Assembly: GCF_000963255.1 (NCBI RefSeq)
Contig: NZ_JYOV01000022.1
Coordinates: 62,001-126,000 of the forward strand
Length of the DNA stretch: 64,000 nucleotides
Origin: Streptococcus infantis
Lineage (GTDB): Bacteria > Bacillota > Bacilli > Lactobacillales > Streptococcaceae
Direction: 5' to 3'
Both the position numbers and the translations under genes were made by a program. Below are positions 36,073 to 46,800 of this stretch, piece by piece. Below the pieces are notes generated by a model that was not told where the DNA came from, searched no databases, and saw nothing but the letters and a program-made list of their open reading frames with translations. Positions within the stretch are counted from its first letter, which is position 1. Each line of letters opens with the position of its first letter.

Positions 36073-36120
36073 TAGAAAAAAAGTCAGTTTCCGTCCAAAT
36101 TTAGGACAATAAACTAACTT
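36073..36120 (-). terminator. thiI operon terminator
   Basis: AAGTCAGTTT (36081-36090) pairs with AAACTAACTT (36111-36120), with inner TCC/GGA pairing; the minus strand ends in seven T. Confidence 0.75.
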
Positions 36121-36156
36121 TTTTACTTATTTCATCTTTTCCTCTGGTTTTTCTGA

Positions 36157-37371
36157 TTAAAGGAGATCATCGATCAACTCATCGACTGCATCCTTCTCAG
36201 CTTGAGGCGTAATTTCAGTAATCATAATTCCTGCTACTGCACGTTCAACCAAACCTTCGACATCCATTCGCGCTTCATACTGCTCTGCATTCTTAATCTT
36301 TGGATTTGTCTTCGGACGATCAGGTGCAAAAATGGTACAGCAGTCTTCAAATGCCTGGATAGAAATTTCAAAAGTATCAATTTCTTGTGCAATGTCAATG
36401 ATTTCTAGCTTGTCCATAGTTACAACTGGACGGATGATTGGTGTATTGGTCACCGCATTGATAGCCTGCATACTTTCAAGGGTTTGGCTGGCTACTTGAC
36501 CAAGGCTTTCCCCATTGATAATGACCAAACCTTTTCTCACTTCACGGATACGGTCTGTAATCCGCATCATAAAGCGACGAGTCAGGGTCATAAGATAAGC
36601 TTCCGGAGCCTTAGCCTTGATTTCTTCTTGAATCTCCGTGAAGGGAACCTCGATAAATTGGATATTTCCTCCGAACTTAGTCAATTTACGGGTTAAGTCC
36701 TGGGCTTTCTTGAGGGCACCTGGACTTGTGTATGGAGGGCTAGCAAAGTGAACAGCCTCAATATCTACACCACGTTTTAGAGCAAGATAGCCTGCTACAG
36801 GAGAGTCAATCCCTCCTGACAACATAAGCATACCTTTACCAGAAGTTCCGACAGGCAAACCACCTGCTCCTCGAATGGTCTCATAAGAAAGATAAGCTGC
36901 CTCCTCACGAATTTCCACTTGCAGATTGATATCAGGATTTTTCATTTGTGCTTGCACATTTGGAATAGCTTCAAATACTGCTCCACCAAGTGTCTGATTG
37001 AGTTCCCGACTATCTAGCTCAAAGTTGTGGTCGCTACGCTTACTTGAGATTTTAAAGGTCATCCCTTCCTTGTAGATGTCCTTCATAATTTCTTGCACGG
37101 CAGACTTAAGAACTTCTACGGATTTTTCAACCTTATATACTGGAGAAAAGTTTTGAATCCCGAAAACTTGCTTGAGTGACTCTGCCACCGGTTCATAATC
37201 TGCCCCATTCAGATAAGCATGGGCACGATCGCGGTCTGCTGTCACTTTAACTTGAGGATAGATGGATAAAACGTCTGAGATATTATTACGTAGTTTATTG
37301 ATGAAACGCATACGGTTTTTACCTTTGGTTGAAAGCTCACCATAGCGAATCATAATTTCTGAATACTGCAT
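36157..37371 (-). CDS. thiI: tRNA 4-thiouridine synthase ThiI
   Basis: 404 residues: N-terminal ferredoxin-like and THUMP domains (to about 165) and the PP-loop ATPase with [13 protein letters not shown]. The C-terminal rhodanese domain of E. coli ThiI is absent, as is usual for Gram-positive forms, so it makes s4U8 in tRNA rather than thiazole. Sulfur comes from the cysteine desulfurase encoded 9 bp upstream. GGAG precedes the ATG. Confidence 0.95.
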   Translation of the reverse strand: MQYSEIMIRYGELSTKGKNRMRFINKLRNNISDVLSIYPQVKVTADRDRAHAYLNGADYEPVAESLKQVFGIQNFSPVYKVEKSVEVLKSAVQEIMKDIYKEGMTFKISSKRSDHNFELDSRELNQTLGGAVFEAIPNVQAQMKNPDINLQVEIREEAAYLSYETIRGAGGLPVGTSGKGMLMLSGGIDSPVAGYLALKRGVDIEAVHFASPPYTSPGALKKAQDLTRKLTKFGGNIQFIEVPFTEIQEEIKAKAPEAYLMTLTRRFMMRITDRIREVRKGLVIINGESLGQVASQTLESMQAINAVTNTPIIRPVVTMDKLEIIDIAQEIDTFEISIQAFEDCCTIFAPDRPKTNPKIKNAEQYEARMDVEGLVERAVAGIMITEITPQAEKDAVDELIDDLL

Positions 37372-37379
37372 GAATGCTC

Positions 37380-38522
37380 CTATCTTACTTTTTTAGTTTG
37401 ATTGTAGATTAATTTTAGTTTAGTCAAAAATTGCTCAACTTGACTCATGTCATTTTCTAGGTCTAGGCTTAGACGAACTGCTGACTGGGCCTTATCCTTT
37501 TCAATGCCCATGGCAATCAGGGTACCAGCAGGTTTTCCAGCCTTGGACGAGCAAGCTGATGTTGTAGAAATGAAAATATCATAGTCTTCAAATGCGTGCA
37601 CGATAACTTCCCCACGAACTCCCTTAATCCCAAAGGTCAGAATATGAGGAGCAAAGTCTTCCTCACCTGAGAAGACAAAAATATCTGGATAGTCAAGAAG
37701 AGCCTGACGGATGACTTCCTTCATCTGACTTGTTTTACTAGCAAATAAGTCTAATCTCTCCATAGACAAACGTAGGGCCTTGGCTGTTGCTGCAATTCCT
37801 GCTACATTCTCAGTTGTGGAACGATAGTCACGCTCCTGGCCACCACCAGTTAAAAGCGGGGTAATCTTCTTACCAGACTTGATATAGACAAAACCAACAC
37901 CACGAACTCCGTGGAATTTATGGCTAGAAAAGGTCGCAAAATCCACTCGGTCTGTCAAATACTTTTCTGTCGGAATCTTGGCCAAGGCCTGAACAGCATC
38001 TACATGGAAAGAAATGGTTGGTTTATCCGCTAAAAGTTCTGAAATAGCTTGGATGGTCTGGATGGAGCCGATTTCATTGTTGACTGCCATAACAGAGACT
38101 AGCGTTGTATCAGGACGAAGTAGATTTTCTAAAGCAGTTACATCTACAAATCCTTTTTCATCAACTGGTGCAAAATCCACTTCAAAACCTTGAGTCTTGA
38201 GCCAAAGAGCTGACTCCTTGACTGCTGGGTGCTCAATAGCTGACACAATAATGTGTTTACCAAATTGCGCTTTTTCAAATGCAACCCCTTTGATAACCCA
38301 GTTATCCCCTTCAGTACCACCAGATGTAAAGAAAATTTCCTCGCTTTTCTTGCCAATCAAATCTGCAATCTGTTGACGAGAAGCTTCTAAAATTCTGGTT
38401 GACTGGTCTCCCAAACGATGGAGACTTGAAGGATTTCCAATAATTTTTGCAGACACTTGCATATAGGTTTCAAGTGCTTCTGGATAAGGCTTAGTCGTTG
38501 CCGAATTATCAAAGTAAATCAT
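37380..38522 (-). CDS. Cysteine desulfurase (NifS/IscS family) partner of ThiI
   Basis: 380-residue PLP enzyme that takes sulfur from cysteine as a persulfide. PLP Lys is in SSHKFHG, the HVDAVQ strand binds the cofactor, and the catalytic Cys loop is [11 protein letters not shown]. The gene order nifS-thiI is the Gram-positive dedicated thiouridine pair. The ribosome site is weak (GTGAG). Confidence 0.94.
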   Translation of the reverse strand: MIYFDNSATTKPYPEALETYMQVSAKIIGNPSSLHRLGDQSTRILEASRQQIADLIGKKSEEIFFTSGGTEGDNWVIKGVAFEKAQFGKHIIVSAIEHPAVKESALWLKTQGFEVDFAPVDEKGFVDVTALENLLRPDTTLVSVMAVNNEIGSIQTIQAISELLADKPTISFHVDAVQALAKIPTEKYLTDRVDFATFSSHKFHGVRGVGFVYIKSGKKITPLLTGGGQERDYRSTTENVAGIAATAKALRLSMERLDLFASKTSQMKEVIRQALLDYPDIFVFSGEEDFAPHILTFGIKGVRGEVIVHAFEDYDIFISTTSACSSKAGKPAGTLIAMGIEKDKAQSAVRLSLDLENDMSQVEQFLTKLKLIYNQTKKVR

Positions 38523-38602
38523 GGTTTCTCACGCTTTCTAAAATCACTCCTTCTATTGTATCACGAAACAGTTCAGGCGACAAGAAAGGCAATTCAGGTT
38601 CA

Positions 38603-38634
38603 TTTAAGTTTTTTTTAAAGATTTTCGGTATAAT
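38603..38634 (+). promoter_or_regulatory. Promoter with CiaR-like repeat
   Basis: TTTAAG (38603-38608), N5, TTTAAA (38614-38619), 9 bp, TATAAT (38629-38634). The spacing and sequence closely follow the CiaR-activated promoter layout (TTTAAG-N5-TTTAAG about 10 bp from the -10), with one mismatch. Confidence 0.55.
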
Positions 38635-38658
38635 GAATTTTAGTAAAGGAGAGATATT

Positions 38659-39075
38659 ATGTCTAATTATCGTAGAACATCAAAACCCAAAACAGAACAC
38701 ATCAAAAAAGGATTTACTGTTTTTCAAAAAACGATAGCTACTATCGGTAGTATTCTGGGGCTGATTACTGCAAGTATCACCATCATGAATGCTATGAATA
38801 ATAATAATAACAATAACTCTAAAAAAGAAACTACGACAACCCAGACAACAGTCATAAAAGAGATTCAAAAGGAATCCCCTCAAGAGAATACTACTCCAAA
38901 CAAGGACAATACTTCTACAAAAGAAAACACACAAGAAGAAACAACAACTCAATCTAGTAGCAGTGCAGAAAGTAAGAAAGAAGATACTAGCAGTAAACAA
39001 GAACAACCGACTGTTCCTTCATCTAGCACTCAAACAACAGATACAAAAACATCTACTACTAATGGAGCTTCCTAA
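38659..39075 (+). CDS. Membrane-anchored Thr/Ser/Glu-rich protein
   Basis: 138 residues. Basic N terminus, one membrane helix at about 25-46 (TIATIGSILGLITASITIM), an Asn run, then a tail rich in Thr, Ser, Glu and Gln with no Cys or globular pattern, probably extracellular and possibly glycosylated. AAAGGAG precedes the ATG. No family recognised with confidence; it may be the streptococcal DUF6556 group. The CiaR-like promoter suggests an envelope-stress link. Confidence 0.75.
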   Translation: MSNYRRTSKPKTEHIKKGFTVFQKTIATIGSILGLITASITIMNAMNNNNNNNSKKETTTTQTTVIKEIQKESPQENTTPNKDNTSTKENTQEETTTQSSSSAESKKEDTSSKQEQPTVPSSSTQTTDTKTSTTNGAS

Positions 39076-39089
39076 AAGAACGATCTAAC

Positions 39090-39117
39090 AGCCAGTGATT
39101 GAATCGCTGGTTTTTTA
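39090..39117 (+). terminator. Terminator
   Basis: CCAGTGAT and ATCGCTGG pair around TGA and are followed by TTTTTTA. Confidence 0.85.
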
Positions 39118-39206
39118 TTGCTATCTTCAGCATTTATCAGCAAAAGTTGATCTTTGCAACAGAAAAATGATCAGCCTTTAAACCAATCATTTTTTGAATA
39201 TATTTT

Positions 39207-39356
39207 ATACTCAATGAAAATCAAAGAGCAAACTAGGAAGCTAGCCGCAGGTTGCTCAAAACACTGTTTTGAGGTTGTGGATAGAACTGACGAAGTCAGT
39301 AACAAATATACGGCAAGGCGACGCTGACGTGGTTTGAAGAGATTTTCGAAGAGTAT
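39207..39356. repeat. BOX element (boxA-boxB-boxC type)
   Basis: 150-bp repeat starting ATACTCAATGAAAATCAAAG and ending TTTTCGAAGAGTAT, the known ends of streptococcal BOX elements, with an internal boxB-like segment containing GACGAAGTCAGTAAC. It reaches exactly to the stop codon of the CPBP gene. Confidence 0.92.
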
Positions 39357-40057
39357 TAGCTAAAAACTAAAAATAGATAGTTTAAAATAGATACCAGTAC
39401 CAGCACTCCGTTATTTAGCAAATGAACAGCTATGGAATCAAGGATATTCCCTCTACGAGCATAGGCTAAGTAAAATATCACTCCCAGTAAAAAATAAGTT
39501 AGAAACTCTATCGGATAAAACATATGCAGGTAGCCAAAAATCGCAGAACTTATTAGCAATTTCAACCACTTTTGATCTTCTTTAAAAAAATAGTGGCTGA
39601 AGAATCCTCTAAATACTAATTCTTCCATGATTGGAGCAAATATACCAATTGCAAAATGAAAGGCGATGAAAAACAGAGGAAAAACACGAGTAACCTGCTC
39701 GCTTGTAGCCAGCAAGGCAGCATCGTTAGCGGATGTTGGATTTCCAGTAACTACTTGGATCAGGAGGGTACCTACAATCGCTACTAGTCGAGTAGCCACA
39801 TAAAATAAAAGGGCTATTCCAAAATCCTTCCATGTAAACTTGAAAGCCTTCTGCTGATTCGGAATTTTCTTTTTGTATTGTCGCCAAACAGCAACTAGCA
39901 AGAAAGTAGCCAGTACCAAATACCCAATACTAGTCGTCCACTTTAAGGGCAGAGAACTAGAGTCTTCGAGAGCCAACATTCTCATGGGAAATGTATTTAC
40001 ATTTATAATCAGTAAGATCATTCCTACAAATTTTAAACTATTTTTTAACTTTTGCAA
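39356..40057 (-). CDS. CPBP-family intramembrane metalloprotease
   Basis: 233 residues with about six membrane helices. CPBP motif 1 is MEELVFRGFF, motif 2 FGYLHMFYP, and motif 3 HLLNNGVLVL, giving the Glu-Glu, His and His/Asn metal ligands. Such proteases process prenylated or bacteriocin-type peptides or act as self-immunity proteins. It begins with TTG preceded by AGAGG; an internal ATG at 40021 is possible. Its stop codon uses the last base of a BOX element. Confidence 0.87.
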   Translation of the reverse strand: MQKLKNSLKFVGMILLIINVNTFPMRMLALEDSSSLPLKWTTSIGYLVLATFLLVAVWRQYKKKIPNQQKAFKFTWKDFGIALLFYVATRLVAIVGTLLIQVVTGNPTSANDAALLATSEQVTRVFPLFFIAFHFAIGIFAPIMEELVFRGFFSHYFFKEDQKWLKLLISSAIFGYLHMFYPIEFLTYFLLGVIFYLAYARRGNILDSIAVHLLNNGVLVLVSILNYLFLVFS

Positions 40058-40108
40058 ACCACTACCTCTTCTTTCCTTAACTCCAGCATCTCCACTTACT
40101 AACGATGC

Positions 40109-40273
40109 TCATCTGTGTTTTCTTTCCTCTTTATAGATTTCTACTCCCTTGATCAGGGATAATAACACAAGGATAACCCCAATATCTAAATTGATCAAAC
40201 TACCTCCATCAGCGAATAAATACAAACCCAAGCAGGCTTGCGCTAAGGGATAGGCACATTTATTAAATTTCAT
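40109..40273 (-). CDS. Small two-helix membrane protein
   Basis: 54 residues from the ATG at 40271-40273 with GGGAG seven bases upstream. Two hydrophobic stretches (CAYPLAQACLGLYLFA and IGVILVLLSLIKGVEIYK) and a basic end. It lies 51 bp upstream of the CPBP protease gene in the same direction, so it may be its partner or substrate. Function unknown. Confidence 0.6.
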   Translation of the reverse strand: MKFNKCAYPLAQACLGLYLFADGGSLINLDIGVILVLLSLIKGVEIYKEERKHR

Positions 40274-40333
40274 AGATACTCCCAAAAGCTTTCTACAAAT
40301 AAATGAATAGAATAACTTCTTAGTCTTGCTCAC

Positions 40334-40646
40334 AAGAGAACATCAAATTTCAGATTTACTTTTTTCTACTAGCTATCTCTAAATCCAATCCAATAATACT
40401 CTTCTGATTAACTTGTAAGATCAGCTCTGTTCTTTTAGGGTTGAACCAAACCACCGATCTACTAAATCATGTTTAGGAACAACCATAGTTTAGCATTTAT
40501 TTCTAGGAAAAGATTGCTCTTTCTTAAATTGTCATCAAAACATCCTAAATGGTAGAAATTGGCTTGTGACTTAACCCAATTGTAAGTTCTTCGTCCCAAG
40601 TTAAAAATATTCTGGTCAAAGAACTTCAGTGACCATCAGCTTCCTC
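40334..40646. other. Intergenic stretch without recognisable content
   Basis: About 310 bp between the small membrane protein and the second BOX element. All frames are broken by stops, and I see no RNA gene, recognisable transposase remnant or repeat. Confidence 0.6.
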
Positions 40647-40751
40647 ATACTCAATGAAAATCAAAGAGCAAACTAGGAAACTAGCCGTAGGCTGTACTTG
40701 AGTACGGCAAGGCGACGTTGACGCGGTTTGAATTTGATTTTCGAAGAGTAT
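40647..40751. repeat. BOX element, short form without boxB
   Basis: 105 bp with the same ATACTCAATGAAAATCAAAG start and TTTTCGAAGAGTAT end as the copy at 39207, but missing the central boxB part. It sits downstream of the GH20/GH84 gene terminator. Confidence 0.9.
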
Positions 40752-40755
40752 CACT

Positions 40756-40816
40756 TTAAGAAAAAGCGAACAAGACCAGCTTCTGTTTATCAGAAAACTA
40801 GTTTTGTCCGCTTTTT
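40756..40816 (-). terminator. Terminator of the GH20/GH84 gene
   Basis: Long imperfect hairpin: AAAAAGCG-ACAAGACCAG pairs with CTAGTTTTGTCCGCTTTTT, with an inner TTCTG/CAGAA stem. The minus strand ends in TTTTTCTT. Confidence 0.8.
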
Positions 40817-40873
40817 ATATTCGAGATTAGTCTCTTGATCCAATCTCTATGACTTAGATGCTTTTACATCATC

Positions 40874-43800
40874 TTATTCGTCGTCTTTTTTCTTTCCCAT
40901 TGCAAAGAGACCAAGAAGTGCACCTACAACACCAACGGCTGCAAGGCCAGCATTTTCTTTAGTACCTGTTTCTGGGAGCTTGTATGGATGACTTGCAGGT
41001 GCTTGGTAGGTCTTATCTTGTGACATAGCAAGAGCTACAAGAGACTGCTCATCTGTGTATGCTGGAGTTTCACGTGTAGTTGGGGCTGAACCATTCACAC
41101 TTCCAGTAAATTCTGGAACTTCGTGAGTAGTTCCTTCTGATCCATTTACGTGACCAGTGAACTCTGGGACTTCATGGACAGCCGCTTCGACACCATTCAC
41201 CCCACCAGTATATTCTGGGACTTCATGGACAGCTGCTTCTGCTCCATTGACACCGCCTGTAAATTCTGGGACTTCTACTACTGGTGCTGGAATCTTGTCT
41301 GCTTCTACCGTAGCTTCAGTATACTCTGGAACTTCATGGATAGCCGCTTCGACACCATTTACGCCGCCTGTGAATTCTGGGACTTCTACTACTGGTGCTG
41401 CTTCATCACCTGCTGTGCCCATACCTTCAGTGTATTCTGGAACTTCATGAACAGCTGCTTCATCACCATTTACGCCACCAGTAAATTCTGGGACTTCTAC
41501 TACTGGTGCTGGCTCATCACCCTTGCTTGTAGTTAAAGCTGGTTTCTCTGGTTCTTCTGGAAGCTCTTGGTGGAAGGTCGTCATTTCGTAAAACTCAGGT
41601 TTGCCACCTTCCCAAACAACTTTGACATCTAACAATGGCGCTTTTTCTCTCACTGCAAATGTTTGGAAGCTTGAGGTAATTGCTCCTAGATCTGTCCAAG
41701 CTCCGTCTCTATCTGCTTTCAAAGTGCGAGCAAACACACGTGCAGTAACTCCTTGAGGAATACTTGAAACAAGTCGGATATGGTTAGCATCTGTTGGTTC
41801 TGACAAGTGGTAAACAAGCTCACCTTGTTCTTTCTCAGCCTTGTAGCTTGTCAAGACTTTACCATCTACAAGATTAGTGTAAAGGTTGCCTTGGCTTTCA
41901 CCGCTGTTTCCTTCTACAGTTGGGTCATTGATTGGTTTCACGAATTCGCCATCATTGATCACCAACTCAGTGAAGCCTACAAAACGAGCATCATAGTCTG
42001 CTGTAAATAGAACACGGAGATAGTTGGCTTTAACTGGGCTTGAAAGTTCACCCTCGATATAGCGATTTCCTGGCATCTTAGAATCATGTGTCCAGCCATC
42101 TGTCAAGGAGTCATCACGTGTTTCATTAGCAACACCGTCACCAACTGTCACAACATCTGTCCAAGTCTTGCCATCTTGACTGACTTGAATCTTACCATCA
42201 CGGAGATAGTTTTGAGTGCCGTCTTGGATGTAAGCTCTAATCTTCTTAATATCACGTTCGCTACCAAGTTTCAAGGTAATATGACCGTCTTTACGAGCAT
42301 AGTCTGAGAACTCTACAAAGTTATTGTAGACACCGTCAAACAATTGATCCAAGTTCTTGATCTTACGAACGTCGTTTCTACCGTATGTTGGGTGGATTCC
42401 CATTGATGTAGAATCAAGTGTGGTTGGCTGAACTTCTTTTGTCTGAACAAGTAGAGAAGTTGCTGTCACTGCTTGTTCTTGGTCAGTCTTATTAACCAGA
42501 CGAACATAACGTACCAAGGACTTATCAGTCACTTGATTAGCTGGATACCATTCTTGGGCATTTGGAGAGTATTCCAAGTTGAGAGATGGATTTTCTGTAC
42601 CAAGTGCTTGAATGCTTTCAGCTTGGTGTAGACGATCAAGCTTCATACCCAAGTAGCTATTAGCTGGAAGCTTAGTTCCGCTTGGAATTTGAAGGTCATA
42701 ACGGCCTAGGCTGTCATAAACTGGAGTTGACTTCAAGCTCTCAACGTTTGTATCAGTCAATTCGCTATTGCCTGCACGTGTTTCAACTGAGAAGTCAGCG
42801 ATACGCCACCATAGGTTGATGTTCTTAGTATTGCGAACACGAACGTAGCGAGCTGAAATTGGAGTTTCGATTTCTTTTGTTTGTTCACCAGTCAAGCGAT
42901 CCAACTCTTGCCATGAGCTACCATCTGCAGAGTATTCAAGAACACCTTCTGCCAATTTATCTCCTGATCCTTGAACCAAACGAACCTTGGTCACAGGTTT
43001 AACTTCACCCAAGTCAAGTTGTACCCAACCATTTACTGGAGTTGTGTCTGTTCTATCAGCATTTGCAAGCATGGCTTCAGTATTATCACGTCCGTCTGTA
43101 ATCTGACCAACTGTTGTGTTGTACTTGTACATAAGATTTGGACTGATAGTCACAGTGGCTGACTGTTTAGCACGAGTAACTTCTACAGGGCGGTTAACAG
43201 CAATTTCTCGTACAGCAAACCAAGTATTTCCACGATCTGAAGTCGCAATCATACGAACAGCTTTGGCGTTGATGTTGAGGTTTTCAAATTTAAGCAGAGG
43301 CTCATTACCAGTGTAGCTTGGTTCTGAAAGGGTTACCCACTCATCATTTTCATTGAGGTATTCAACCTTAGCGTTGTTGAAGGTATCGCGAGGATTTGCT
43401 TGAGTTCCCATTGCAAATGTCAAGTTTTGAACTGGAACAGCCTTGTTAAATTTCAAACCAATGTAGTCACCAGTTTGAATGCTGTTTGGTGATTTGATCA
43501 AAGCATGTGTTCCTAAATCACCATCAGTCACCTCAGCCAATCCACCTTCGACACCAGTACGGTTCGTGATAAAGGTACTAAGGACTTGGTCAGGATGCAA
43601 GGCTTTTTGAACTTCTGTTGCGAGGATTTCACGAAGTCCAAGCAAGAATGGACGGATATGTTGAACACCCAACTCAGCTCTCTCATCATGGTCTACATAA
43701 TGGAAGGTATAAGTTTGTGATTGTTCGTAGAGTTTCAAGCCCTTATAGTAGCTATCCCAAAGTTTTGCAGAATCGTTCTTTTCGATAGCTTCTGTACCAT

Positions 43801-46800
43801 CAAGAAGAGCACTCAAGGCGTCCATTTGGTCGATGGTATTATCCAACCAGTAGTGGATTTGAGCACGCATCTTTTCATCACCAGATGCTTTATAAAGTTG
43901 AGCTGCTGCTTTTAGTTTAGCAAATTCTGCACGCAATCCTTCACGCTCTGCACCGACATCTTGACCAGCTTTTAGCTTAGTCATAAAGGCATCTAATTTC
44001 GGTGCTAGTTCAACAGACTCTTCCAATTTCACAACACGACCATCCATGTTTTGGTTGATCATATGTTTACCAAGCTCACGGAAGGCAACTGATGCTTCGC
44101 TATCTGTAAACTTACCGTTTTCAACAAAGTTGAAGGCGATGTCATTTACTTTCTTAGCTTCTTCTTCTGATTTCCATTGTTTCCATGCGTATTGAGCTGC
44201 AGAGAAGAGGGCAATCTTCGATGGCTCAGATTGTTGCATTGGGTTCAACATGATACCTGAAAGGAGACTAGGGTCTACATTCGGATGAAGGAATTTCTCA
44301 CCGCCACCCAAAATCAAGTGTTGTTTAGAGTTATCTGTAACAGGCCAGTTTACCCATAGAGAAACTGGACGGTAGGTCTTACCACCTGCAGTCAGGTTGT
44401 TCTTAAGGTTAGAAAGGAAGTTTTCTGATACTTCACCCCAAATCTTACCACCAGTAAGGGTCATAGAAGTTGAAGTTGGAAGGTTTTCATTTAGAGATTT
44501 CAACTCATCTTCACGTCCATTACCCCAATATTGACCTGGAACGAAAATCATTTCCTTACGAAGACCAACATAAGTTGCTTGTTTTTCAGTCAACCAGTCT
44601 GTCATGTCCTTCATCAAGCGGTTGTAGCTATTGTAGCCACCAACTGGACTTGGAGCGTCATCGGCCAAAATACCGAACTCACGAACACCGACATCCATCA
44701 ATTGAGTGAATTTAGCTTTAATAGTTTCAAGGTCTTTTTGGTAGTCAGCATCGTTACCAAAACGGATACGGTTGTTCATGAATGGGTGGATGGTCCAAAC
44801 ATAACGAGTCTTGTTTTGGTTTCCGACACGTGCCAATTCACGGATTTCAGCTAATTTTTCTTCTGGATAAAGTTCACGCCATTTCTTGTTGTGATATGGA
44901 TCGTCTTTTGGTGCAAAGAAGTATTGGGTCAACTTCAAGTCACCACCATAACGCATCAACTCAGCACGATCAGCATTGCTCCAAGGGTTACCATAGTATC
45001 CTTCGATAAAGCCACGGTTCTTAATTTCAGCAAAGTCTTCAACTGTTACGTTACGCAAGACTGGAGCTTCACTTTCATTAAGCATGTGTTTGAGAGTTGT
45101 CAAACCGTAGAAGACAGCATCTGTATCCTTACCGACGATAGAGATTGTATTATTCTTGATAGACAAGGCATAGGCATCAATCTTATCAAAGAGTCCTTGA
45201 GAAATACCAGATACTTCTTTTTCAGCCTGTGAATTTTGGCCATGAACACCAAGGTAGATGTTGGTAGCACCTGCCACTGCTGTTTGACTACTTGTGTAAG
45301 AGATTTGATGATCTTGTAGGACACTCTTCAAGCGGTTACGAGTATAGATATCTAATTGATCGCCCATGACAAGATTGACTTGTTTATGGAGTTTCGTAAC
45401 ACCTTCATCATAAGTTACTTTTTGTGGTGTTGGGAAGACCTTGTACTCTTTCTTGAGATAATCCTGACTTTGAGCTGCTGCGGCAACTGCTTCGTCACTT
45501 GTAGGTTTCGTAGCTACAAAGCTATCAGCAAGTTCAGTTGTACCATCGCCCATTTCCTCAACTTTAGGTTTTTCTGGAGTTTCAGGTTTTTCTGGTGTCA
45601 CAGGTTTCTCTGGACTAACTGGCTCTTCCATCTTGTTAGAAGAAACTGGTTTAAGAAGTTGAATTTCTGCAGCACTACCAAATCCTGCAGCACCAGCTAG
45701 AACTTTAAATTCTACCTTATCGGTTTCAATGGCATCAAAGTTAACTGTTTTCTCTTTGGCATTGTTTTCCCAAGTTCCTGAAGCAACTTTAACCATTTGA
45801 CCATCTTTTTGAGCATAGATTTCATAAGATGTCACAACACCGTTGCCTCCACCTGGACGTGGAAGATAAGTCAAGCCATTCACTGTTTCAGCTGCTTTCA
45901 AGTTCATTGCCACTGTAAATGGAGCCTGATGACCAGACCATTTTGAATGCCAGAAAGTATTTGGATCATTGTCAAAGGCTTTTTCGACTGGACCTTCTGC
46001 ATTGGTTCCTGGTAATTCTTGACTTGTTGCAGAAACTGTAAAATGGTCATTTGGAATCAAACGTGGGTTTACAAATGCTTCATTTGACAACTCAGCACTA
46101 TGCAAGATTCCTTTAAAGCCACCGATTGTTTCAAGTGGAAGTACCAAGCTATTATGGGCCAAACGTGGATTAGCTGGATTTGCAATTCGTTCAACCTTTT
46201 CACCGTCCACATAAACTTCAGTCACTTGAGGTTTGGTTACAACAGAAATTTGATAACGTTTGTTCTTTTCAAGTTTCTTGTTAAATTGAATATGAAATTG
46301 TTCAAAAGTATAGGCAAGGTAGCCATCTTTGTCCGCAAGATAGAGTTGATTGTTTCCACTTGTTGAGAAGGTTTGCTCGCCATCACCAGTCACTGTCACA
46401 TCCAATTTCAAGACATGACTTGGTCCAGCATCACCAACTAGGCCTTCGATAGTGCTATCTTTTTCGAAATTCAAACCTGCTTCAGTCTTCTGTACTTTCT
46501 TAGCAAGATAATCTTTGACAGTATCAGGATTGATCTTGAACAAGTCTTCTTCAGCTACGGTCTTATCTGGGTTAGATTGTGGTGCATAAACACTTGCTGG
46601 TTGAACACGTTCTGCATAGGTCTTGGCTGCACGGTCTGAACCCCAAGTGCGTTCTGCAGTTGATTGCATACTCTTGAAGAAGCGTTTAAAGATATCGTAA
46701 GAAGTGAGTCCAGTTTCATGGAGGTCAATGTTATCATTCCAGACCGCATGACCACCACCAAGGATATTTGGATTAGAGGCTTCTAGACGTGGTCCTCCAC

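Noticed and set aside
40334-40646. Possible transposase remnant between the CPBP region and BOX 2
   Set aside because: Frames are broken by stops everywhere and no fragment matched a transposase motif I know.
41150-41536. Long open frames on the plus strand opposite the glycosidase stalk repeats (also 50045-50332 and 55116-55313)
   Set aside because: They arise from the repeat composition of the minus-strand coding repeats; they have no ribosome sites and encode low-complexity text.
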